Source: an uncultured Oscillospiraceae bacterium (GTDB lineage: Bacteria; Bacillota; Clostridia; Oscillospirales; Oscillospiraceae). From it: a stretch of 16,456 bases of DNA. Numbering within the stretch: the stretch's first letter is position 1; each line of letters starts with the position of its first letter. The stretch is from the NCBI GenBank assembly GCA_934615645.1, contig CAKTTR010000042.1:1-16456 (forward strand). The letters run 5' to 3'. The notes under the pieces are model-generated. The model was given only the letters and a program-made list of their open reading frames with translations. It was not told the DNA's origin and searched no databases. Both the position numbers and the translations under genes were made by a program. Of this stretch, positions 1 to 7,600 are shown piece after piece.

Positions 1-2244
1 GTTGATGGCATTGCCGTCGATATTTGTGATCGCCCCCAGCAGATGCGGCAGGCCCTTAAATTGGTTGACCATGCCGCCGCCTTTGAAGTCGATAATGACA
101 AAGCCGACCTCGTACGGGTGAAACAGCGTCGCCATGGAGAGAATGTAGGTCTGCAGGATCTCGGACTTGCCGGAGCCCGTCGTACCGGCGACCAGGCCAT
201 GCGGGCCGTGCGCTTTGTCGTGCAGATTCAGCGTAACAACGCCGGTCTTGGAAACGCCGATCGGCGCTGCCATCGACTGATACACATGGGAGGTACCCCA
301 GTTCTTTTCCAGGTCGATATCCTCCACCGAGAGAATATGCAGCAGCGAAAACAGGCTGATATTCTTCGTCAAAGTGCCTTCCAGCGAGACTTCCTCTGTG
401 TAGACCGGGGCAAGCATCTGAACGATCTTCTCCGCCTGGTCCTGCGGCACGGCGCGATAGCGGAACGGGAGCTGCGCCTGCTTATCCTCCGTGTCGTGCA
501 GCACTGCGTGCTGCACGTCGCCCAGGGTGATCAGATCACCGCAGCCCGGCGGGATCCGCGCCGCCGTGTCAGCAAAGAACACAAACGTGACGCCCAGCTC
601 CTTCGCCTGCGCTACAAATTTCGCGATCGGGTGTGACTGGAACCCGCATTCGTCATAGAGGAAGACGACAAAGTGCGGCAACGCGGCCTTTGTCTGCGCC
701 CGCGCTGTCAGTTCCTTGTAAAGATATTCAAAAAGCTGGCTCTTCCCCTCCCCGCTGCATGCGATATTCCAGATGCCCAGCGTATCGTTATAGGCATGGG
801 GAAGATAACGCAGCCACTGTACCTGCGGCGCATGGCAGCTCTCTGCGATGAAAAACAGCTTCAGATCCGTATCATACTGCCGGGCGGCCAGGTCAAGGAC
901 AAGATTTCGCAGCAGCCCGAACCGGCAGTCGAGGGTACCGACGATCCCCAGCGCATTGATCTTTTTGCAGTCGCAGATGATCGGCGCATCATGGACGCAC
1001 TGATACTCCTTGTAAAGCTGCTCCGGCAGGTCCTGCAGATCGTCCTCGATCTCCAGACGCTCCTGCTTTTTATAATCGATCTCGCGCTGCGAAGCCACAT
1101 CGCCGCAGCCGAGGCAGAGGCACAGAAAATCCGCATCCTCCGGCGTGCGGTCAAACAGGGCCGGGGAAAAGGCCGCATAGCGTTCGATCTCCTCCTGCGG
1201 CGAGGCATAGATCTCCTCCAATTCCTGCCGCTCCTGCAGGCGGCACTGCTCGATCTGCCCGCGCTTTCTTTCAATATAAGCACTGTATTTTTCCTGCCGC
1301 TCTGCAACCTTCTGCTGGTACTCCTTCTTCCCCTCCCGAATGCTGAGGACAGACGTCACCACCGCCATGACGCCGGAGATGGCCGACATAATGATCATCG
1401 CACCGCCAAAAAATGCCATCACACCGGATGCCAGCAGCATCCCCAGCGACGGCAGCAGCCGCGTGAAGAGGTTGTTTTTCGGTTTTTGCGGGATCGGCGG
1501 CGGGTCTAAGATCTCGATCTTTTCCGTGCAAAGCGCGGTTTTGATCCGGGTATTGCGGTGAAACTTTGGATATTCTGCCTGTGGCAGCGCATCGGTATAA
1601 TGCAGCCGGTCGATAAAAAGGCCCGGCCGGATCTGCGTCCACAGCGCACCATTTTGATAGTAGAAAAAGAAATCGGCAATATAGAGAAAATCACGTTCCC
1701 GCAGAAGATCCCCGGTGTGTGCCAGCTTGCCGTTACAGAAAACGCCATACGCCGTGCGCTGCACCTCGATCACATACCCATCGCCCCGGCGCGACAAGCA
1801 GACCGCGTCGTTTTGGACGTATTCACTCTTGAGCATGATGTCGTTGCCCGGCGCAAAGCCAATGCTGACGCGCCCCGCACCAGCCAAGTCGATCCGCCGC
1901 GCATAGTGCCCGCCCTGGTCAAAATCGATCCAGAATTGCAGGGTAAAGACCGTGATATCAGATTCCTGATATTTGACTGCCAGCGTGTCGCCATGCCGCA
2001 GCGGTTTTGTTAAAAGCTTCCGGACATCGCCTGCGCTCAAATACAGTGGGTCCTCACAATAGGCCGTCCAGGCGCCGTTTTCCTGGGCAAACCGCAGCGC
2101 GACCGGCGCAAAGAACAGCTCCTTCCGCAGCCGGATATCGCAATCCAAGCCGGTCCCAACTTTGACCTGCGCCTTCTCCGGGGTCAGCTCGATCTCCTTG
2201 TAAACCCGATTGCCCGTCAATACGATCTTATAGCGTTTCTCCAT
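1..2244 (-). CDS. essC: EssC/YukBA-family T7SS motor ATPase, N-terminal 748 residues (3' end outside window)
   Basis: This is the central FtsK/SpoIIIE-type ATPase of Firmicute type VII secretion, a membrane motor that exports WXG100-type proteins. The frame is open from the ATG at 2244 to the window edge. Residues 1 to about 190 form two FHA-like domains, as in EssC. Both are degenerate: I see no canonical S-R-x-H. Two hydrophobic helices lie at about 255-300, followed by a charged coiled coil. The first ATPase domain has Walker A GTTGSGKS at about 687-694, followed by the EssC-type strand DFKGGGM and the segment LPHLLGAITN. The later ATPase domains would lie beyond position 1. AGGAG (2254-2258) sits 9 nt before the ATG and directly follows the yukD-like stop, so it is the last visible gene of a coupled operon. 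Family assignment is secure; substrate specificity cannot be read from this part. Confidence 0.95.
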   Translation of the reverse strand, partial: MEKRYKIVLTGNRVYKEIELTPEKAQVKVGTGLDCDIRLRKELFFAPVALRFAQENGAWTAYCEDPLYLSAGDVRKLLTKPLRHGDTLAVKYQESDITVFTLQFWIDFDQGGHYARRIDLAGAGRVSIGFAPGNDIMLKSEYVQNDAVCLSRRGDGYVIEVQRTAYGVFCNGKLAHTGDLLRERDFLYIADFFFYYQNGALWTQIRPGLFIDRLHYTDALPQAEYPKFHRNTRIKTALCTEKIEILDPPPIPQKPKNNLFTRLLPSLGMLLASGVMAFFGGAMIIMSAISGVMAVVTSVLSIREGKKEYQQKVAERQEKYSAYIERKRGQIEQCRLQERQELEEIYASPQEEIERYAAFSPALFDRTPEDADFLCLCLGCGDVASQREIDYKKQERLEIEDDLQDLPEQLYKEYQCVHDAPIICDCKKINALGIVGTLDCRFGLLRNLVLDLAARQYDTDLKLFFIAESCHAPQVQWLRYLPHAYNDTLGIWNIACSGEGKSQLFEYLYKELTARAQTKAALPHFVVFLYDECGFQSHPIAKFVAQAKELGVTFVFFADTAARIPPGCGDLITLGDVQHAVLHDTEDKQAQLPFRYRAVPQDQAEKIVQMLAPVYTEEVSLEGTLTKNISLFSLLHILSVEDIDLEKNWGTSHVYQSMAAPIGVSKTGVVTLNLHDKAHGPHGLVAGTTGSGKSEILQTYILSMATLFHPYEVGFVIIDFKGGGMVNQFKGLPHLLGAITNIDGNAIN

Positions 2245-2260
2245 GGTGCGCTTCTCCTGT

Positions 2261-2515
2261 TTACTCTGTAAAATTGATCTCGCTGCCATTGTGCAAGCCA
2301 AACGCAGAGAGCGATTTATTGCCCTTGAGCAGAACAATGGGATTCTCCGCCTGGAGGTAACAGTTTTTCATGTCCGAAACATCAATGCCCAGGGAGTAAG
2401 CCGCGTTCAGCGCGACGACCAGATCATTGGCCGAAATAAAAAGCGGGATCTCCAGATCCGCGGAAAAGCCGCGTTTTCTGATAAAAAACTGAACCCTTGC
2501 TGTTTCTCTGTTCAT
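2261..2515 (-). CDS. esaB: YukD/EsaB-like ubiquitin-fold T7SS accessory protein
   Basis: An 84-residue cytosolic protein of the YukD/EsaB family, small ubiquitin-like proteins required for or regulating T7SSb secretion. The C-terminal half carries the family pattern: the stretch YLQAENPIVLLKG (about 55-67), then a SLSAFGL-x-NGSEI ending, which matches the beta-grasp core. A longer frame opens upstream (to 2599), but I chose the ATG at 2515 because AGGAG (2524-2528) lies 8 nt before it and overlaps the TAG stop of the ATPase gene. That arrangement indicates translational coupling. The gene sits directly before essC, as in many T7SSb loci. The symbol is given by family and position; the sequence alone does not show whether it binds EssC or regulates transcription. 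Confidence 0.88.
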   Translation of the reverse strand: MNRETARVQFFIRKRGFSADLEIPLFISANDLVVALNAAYSLGIDVSDMKNCYLQAENPIVLLKGNKSLSAFGLHNGSEINFTE

Positions 2516-2526
2516 ATCCGTCTCTC

Positions 2527-3582
2527 CTACAGGACCAAAAAGGCCGTCTTCTGTATTCCGCTCTCCTTCGCCAGCTCCGCCGGCGCCCGCTGTGCGCAAT
2601 GCGGGATATGATAGATATACTCGCTGACCGAAAACTTCGGTGCTGTATCCGTGGAGAGCAGAGCATTATCCGCATCGGGCTGAAAATCGTTGCAGATAAA
2701 TAGATATTTTTCTGAAGTGCTGTTATTGATGTTGCTCAGCAGCAAATTGGTCGCATATACCGCGGCCCTGGACTGGGTCGTCACCAGAAGCACCCGGTCT
2801 GCCAGGTCCAGGAGCTGCGCCTTCGCCTCATCAAAAACCGGATCCGCATCCACGACGATAAAATCATACCTGCCGCTCGCTTTGGCAGACTCTACCAGCG
2901 TCGCATAGACGCACTCCGGCAGACCCAGGGAGAGCATCGCCGCTTTCCAGGGCGGCAGATAATAAAATAACTCCTGCCGGATCACATGCTTGATCTTGTC
3001 ATAGAGGTCCGCGCCGCCTGCGCGCAGGTCCGCGTATACAGCCTCCCCCATAAGGGGCGTTTTGTTTTCCAATGCGTAGGCAAATGTCTGCAGCCGCGCG
3101 GTATTGAGATACAGCACTTTTTTGTAATTCTGCGTCAGCGCAGCCGCAATGCCCATGGAGACCGTCGTCTTCCCGGTCCCGCCGCCGGCGGAATAGACCA
3201 AGATGACCCGGGTCTGACCGACTCCTTTCCCGCCTGTCGACACCACAGGGCTTTTTCCTATGATTTCGTTGAAGATCTCTTTGATGCTGGTATATTTATA
3301 GATCTGATTGACCCGCAGTTCCGCGGTCTTGCCGCTGTCAAATCGCTCTGTCATCAGGAAAAGGCTGCCAATATCGTGCCGAAGCAGGGAAGCATCATAA
3401 AGCGTTTCAGAAACGACCAAAATATCTGCCTTCTGCGGGGTCGCAAACAGCGCAGTAAAATAATCGCGGTCGGTGATGATCTCCAGATCGACCTGCTCAA
3501 AATAGTCCTCTGCGAATTTCAGCTGGAGCGGGAGAATATAATTGATATCCGTATCCGCAATGATGATCCTCGATTTTGCCAT
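2527..3582 (-). CDS. CpaE/TadZ/MinD-like P-loop ATPase with N-terminal receiver-like domain
   Basis: A 351-residue cytosolic protein. Residues 1-110 (start MAKSRIIIADTD) resemble a receiver-like fold, as in CpaE/TadZ proteins that place secretion machines or pili at a cell pole. The SIMIBI ATPase domain follows: Walker A SAGGGTGKTT at about 131-140 and a Walker B-like strand YDFIVVDADP at about 239-248. The usual signature lysine of ParA/MinD (K in KGGxGKT) is replaced by glycine, so dimer-dependent hydrolysis may differ. I chose the ATG at 3582 because AGGAG (3591-3595) lies 8 nt upstream, overlapping the TAG of the preceding FHA gene; the longer frame to 3729 lies inside that gene. Lying between FHA and yukD-like genes, it probably positions or regulates the secretion apparatus, which is inference. 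Confidence 0.85.
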   Translation of the reverse strand: MAKSRIIIADTDINYILPLQLKFAEDYFEQVDLEIITDRDYFTALFATPQKADILVVSETLYDASLLRHDIGSLFLMTERFDSGKTAELRVNQIYKYTSIKEIFNEIIGKSPVVSTGGKGVGQTRVILVYSAGGGTGKTTVSMGIAAALTQNYKKVLYLNTARLQTFAYALENKTPLMGEAVYADLRAGGADLYDKIKHVIRQELFYYLPPWKAAMLSLGLPECVYATLVESAKASGRYDFIVVDADPVFDEAKAQLLDLADRVLLVTTQSRAAVYATNLLLSNINNSTSEKYLFICNDFQPDADNALLSTDTAPKFSVSEYIYHIPHCAQRAPAELAKESGIQKTAFLVL

Positions 3583-3593
3583 AGGCCGCTCTC

Positions 3594-4517
3594 CTAACTG
3601 ATCCTTGCCTGAAAATCCACATTGGACAGCCGGATCATATCCCCATTTTTCACGCCATGCGGCTGATTTGGCGTGAGCCGCACCTGATTGACAAATGTCC
3701 CAGTGGAGCTCTGCATATCTGTGATCCAATACTGACCCCGGCTGCTGGTGATCTTACAATGCACCCGGCTGACCGTCTGATTGAACGAGATCACGCCGTC
3801 GTTGTTCTCATTCTTCCCAATTAGAAACACACTTTTCGTCACATTGATCTGGAACGGCGCCCCAGCATTCACCGCGATCAAATGAAGCGTCGTATTGGCT
3901 GGCGGTACCTGCGGCGCCGCCTGCGTCGGTACCGCTGCAGGTGCCGCGTCAGGACTCTTTCCGTTGAGCTTTAGGCACAGGTCCTCCAGCCCCAGCGTGC
4001 CGTTCTGCAGCACTGCTACTGCCCGCTTGACATCTGGAGCATCCAGGCCAGGCGTATTCTCGGCCACCCGGATCAGCTCTGTCCGCACTTGCGTTAAAAA
4101 CGCATAATCATCCGGATAAAATGCACGCTTCAGCGGCAAATAGACGAGCCGGACCCGGCAGGTACTGGGCTCGATATAGAGCCGCGCAAAAGACGCGTCA
4201 ATATTTTTGCAGGTCAAAAACCCATTGCTTTTGACCTGACATAAATTGGAGAAGAGGCTGGCCAGGATAGCCAGGAAGCGCCCTGCATCCAGCTGCGGCA
4301 GCATTGTCTGCAGCGACTGCAGCCCCGCAGTGCTGTAGTAAAGTTGGATCTTCCCGTTATAAAGCATTTTCATGCAGCGGACATAGAGCCCCTCCGGCTG
4401 ACTCTGCAGGACCTTGTACTCTGTCGGCAAAAACAGGGTATTGTCCTGCAAAATATAGGCAAAATTCGTGCCGCAGGCCATTTCAGAAAGCAGCTGCTTT
4501 TCTTCCAGGCAATTCAT
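3594..4517 (-). CDS. DUF6382-FHA phosphothreonine-reader protein (T7SS operon copy)
   Basis: A 307-residue soluble protein. Residues 1 to about 180 match the clostridial DUF6382 pattern: a paired helical and strand region ending in the motif FARLYIEPSTCRVRLVYLPL at about 110-129. A proline/alanine-rich linker (about 188-208) leads to a C-terminal FHA domain (about 211-305). The FHA core residues are present: IGK at 233-235 (K in place of the usual R), SRVH at 250-253 and STGTFVN at 271-277. It should therefore bind phospho-threonine peptides. The start at 4517 is supported by GGGAGG about 10 nt upstream. It is the first gene of the operon that continues with the MinD-like ATPase, YukD-like protein and EssC. 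It may recruit kinase-phosphorylated partners to the secretion machine (inference). Confidence 0.9.
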   Translation of the reverse strand: MNCLEEKQLLSEMACGTNFAYILQDNTLFLPTEYKVLQSQPEGLYVRCMKMLYNGKIQLYYSTAGLQSLQTMLPQLDAGRFLAILASLFSNLCQVKSNGFLTCKNIDASFARLYIEPSTCRVRLVYLPLKRAFYPDDYAFLTQVRTELIRVAENTPGLDAPDVKRAVAVLQNGTLGLEDLCLKLNGKSPDAAPAAVPTQAAPQVPPANTTLHLIAVNAGAPFQINVTKSVFLIGKNENNDGVISFNQTVSRVHCKITSSRGQYWITDMQSSTGTFVNQVRLTPNQPHGVKNGDMIRLSNVDFQARIS

Positions 4518-4597
4518 CGTATGGGTGCCTCCCTTTCGTCTTTACCACAAGGAAAAACACGCAGCCTGCATGTATTGCCTTCTGGCAAAGCGCCTGT

Positions 4598-4639
4598 CGG
4601 CGCGCCCACGCCCACCAGCGTGGACGCGCCGATTTTTTT
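4598..4639 (+). terminator. GC-rich hairpin with T7 tract on the plus strand, in the leader of the fha-essC operon
   Basis: A strong hairpin: a 7-bp outer stem (4598-4604 with 4625-4631) and a 6-bp inner stem (4606-4611 with 4618-4623), separated by one mismatch. Seven T follow on the plus strand (4633-4639). As an intrinsic terminator it would act on rightward transcription, that is, antisense reads toward the Ig-like gene. For the leftward operon the same DNA forms a hairpin at the 5' end of the leader, just after the predicted start site. No U-tract is present in that direction, so I do not call it a terminator for the Ig-like gene. Confidence 0.5.
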
Positions 4640-4640
4640 G

Positions 4641-4669
4641 ATTCTATCTTTTAATTTGAGCCGTTCCAA
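4641..4669 (-). promoter_or_regulatory. Predicted sigma-A promoter for the fha-minD-yukD-essC operon
   Basis: On the minus strand TTGGAA (4669-4664; 4 of 6 to TTGACA) is separated by exactly 17 nt from TAGAAT (4646-4641; 5 of 6 to TATAAT). The promoter lies just after the stop of the Ig-like gene. Transcription would begin near 4634, in an A-tract, giving a leader of about 117 nt that starts with a stable hairpin. It suggests that the secretion genes can be transcribed independently of the upstream tetR-led operon. Confidence 0.5.
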
Positions 4670-4680
4670 TCAGACCCAGA

Positions 4681-7600
4681 TCAGCTTGCGGCCGCCTCGG
4701 TCTTCTTTTTCCGCTTCGATGCAAGCAGGAATACAAGCGCCGCGATCAGCAGGAGCACGCCGCCGATCGACCCCCAGAACAGCGGGGTATTGGCATACCA
4801 ACGAACGAAGAAATTCGTGGAAAGCGTGATGCTGCCATTGAAGACATAGCGGTCGCCCGGGTCAAACCCGTCGGACGCTGTATCCGTGACATTGCCCGCC
4901 CGGTCTACGACCTTGATCCGGACATCCTGTGCATCATTTTTCTCCTCCAGGGTGAATTTGCCGGAGAAATTGTTCTCTTCGCCGTCAAAGTCCGTGATCG
5001 TCTCCACAGCCTTGCCGGCGACCAGTACCTCCGCCTGGGCCAGGCCGCCGACATCGACTAGGGTATACTGGACCGTCAAAGATGGCGCATTGACGATCTT
5101 CTTATCCAGATTGACCACGTTGCGGATCTCCGGCGCCGTGGTATCCACCGTGAAGGTCATCTCATCCAGGATCGGAGCGCCCTGCTCGTCGATGGAATTC
5201 TCCGGCACGCTGGTCGACGTATTCTCCGTGGCGTCCTTCGAGGTCAGTGTGATATGGTACACACCGTCTTCCAGGAAGTTGTCCTTGCTGATGGCGTAAA
5301 CATACTGGTACCAGCCGGAGGTCCCCGTCGTCACGGTGGGAGAGGGCTCCGGCGTCGCGGTGTAATCCGCATCCAGCTTTTCGCCGTCGCGTGTGATCAT
5401 AATCTGCAGCGAGCCTTTGACGATACGGTCGGCATTATACTCCGTGATCACCAAATCCTTCGTAATCGCCGCGTCGCCGTCGAGCGGGATATACTGGCCG
5501 CCATCCCGAATCAGGGAAACCAAATAGTCGCTGTATTCATAAACAGAGCCGAACCGGTTGATCGTAAATTTCACATGGGACTCCGCCGAATGCCCGGCCT
5601 TGTCCGTTATGGAGGCTGTCAGCGTATAGATCCCGTCATACGCCACCTCTTCCGGGATGGTAAAGGACCCTTCGCCACCGTTGCCGGTCTGCGCGACCTG
5701 GATGAATTCCTCCGTGACGTCCTTCGTCTCATCAAACCGGACGCGGGTCAGCTTGACGGTCTGGTCGGCGAAATTCTCGTCTTCAAAGTGGAATGCGATC
5801 TCCGCGTCTTCCTTGTACGCGCCGCCGTTATCGCCGGACTGCGGCGCGCCGTTTATGGTGAAGCTCGGTGCCTCGATCTGGGTATCAATGGTCATCTGAT
5901 TCGACTGATAGGGCGTCATCCGGTTGCCGGAGCGGTCTGTATACGCAATGGAGACGACATAGTCCGCATCCCCGGAGAGCGTGAACGTGCCGACATGTAC
6001 GTCTGTACTGCGATCGGTCCATTTCGTTGCCAGCGCCTGCGCGCCGCCGCCATCCCGGGTGACCGTGACCTTAACATCGTTCGCGTAGAAATTGGCCTCT
6101 TGAATGGTGATCGTCCCGGTAATATTGCCGTCGTAGTAGGAAATACCATTTTCCTGATTGACCGGCGCATTGTAATTCACGACGGCCGTCGGCGCGATAT
6201 TGTCGACGACAATGCGCTGGCTCTCCGTCTGATCGCTTGCATTCCCAGCGCGGTCCGTCGCCTTTGCCTGCACCGTCCCGTTAAACTGATTGTGCGGCCC
6301 CAGGGCATCCTTCGGCACAGAGAATTTGATCTGCGCTGTTTTGCCGCCGTCATTTTTGGGATAGGTCACCTGCGCGTCCTGCATGATCTGGTCCACCAGC
6401 TCCGCATTGACCGCACTGACACCGGCCGCCTTCAGATAGCTATAGTCAAATCGGTCGACGCCTGCCGTGTCATCCTGTGCCGTGACGGTGACTTCCACCT
6501 TCTGCTGATAATAGCCAAAGGTAATGGCGTTGAGGATCGCGGAAGATACCGGCTCCCGGTAGGCGACCGTAACATCATGGGGCTGGGTGCCGTCTACCGT
6601 TACATAGAGGTCTTTCGCTTGGCCATCCGCGCCTGTCTTTCCCGTGTTTTTCGCAAGGTCTGCACAGGTAACGGAGAGGGTATAGTTGGCGTCCTTGTTA
6701 AATTCGATCGTTTTCTGATACGTACTCTCTGTCCCCGCTTTTTGGGACCATTCGCTGCTTATCACAGTTGCATCATTCGGCAGCGTCGCAGACGTGGAAG
6801 CATCCGGGTCCGGTGTGGGGGTATCGGGGGTCGTCGGTGTGATCGTCAGTTCTGTGCTCGTGTCAAAGTTCTTATCCGTGATCTCCACCGTCGCCGTCTG
6901 GCCCTTCTGGTAGTAATGCCGGGCGCCTGTATTGGCAGCTTCGTGGTTGATCTTGATTACAGGATCTGTCCGGTCAATGACGATCTTGGGGATCGCATTC
7001 TGCGACGTGCCAGCAGCCCCGCCGTTTTGACCTGCCGATACAAATTTCACATTTGCCGGGTTACCCGCCTGATCGGTATAGGCAAAGGACAACACATACT
7101 CGCCTTCTGCAAACGTATCACCGCCGACCTTGTAGGTCGCTTCATAGCCGTCCTCTGTCTGCGTCCAATTCGTCAGCTTTTTCTTCTGACCCGTCTGATT
7201 TGTGACGGTTACCGCTGCATCCTTTGGATTCTTTTCGGCCAGTTCAAATTTCAGCGTAACCTCCGGTTTGTCTTTCCCGTAATAGTAAGCACCATCCGTG
7301 ATATTGCTCGGTGTTGTCGGTGTAACGGTCAGCACCGGCGGCGTCTGGTCGATGTTGATGCTGACCGGAACGCGGGAAATAGCGCCCGTTTCAACATTCT
7401 GCGGATATACAACACGCAACGCCTCTGCTGTGCCATCGCGCGTAAACGGCTGTGCATTCCCATTTATGTCTGCAACAGTGTCATTCTCATAGAAATAGGC
7501 CAACGTGTACGCATCGCTGGCCGATGTGATCACCGGTAAACCAGTACCGCTGCTGTACCACGCTTGCGTGTTTCCGTCTTTATCCTGAATATTCAAAACA

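Noticed and set aside
43..1509. Two plus-strand frames of about 200 and 280 codons
   Set aside because: They are antisense to essC, whose minus-strand frame runs without a stop and has clear EssC motifs.
4598..4639. Terminator of the Ig-like gene
   Set aside because: The T-tract is on the plus strand; in the gene's direction the hairpin is preceded by A and has no U-run after it.
5254..7539. Plus-strand open frame of 761 codons
   Set aside because: It lies fully antisense to the Ig-like gene, its protein is rich in Arg/Ile/Val/Asp with no domain pattern, and no ribosome site precedes it. It is a shadow frame of a GC-rich gene.
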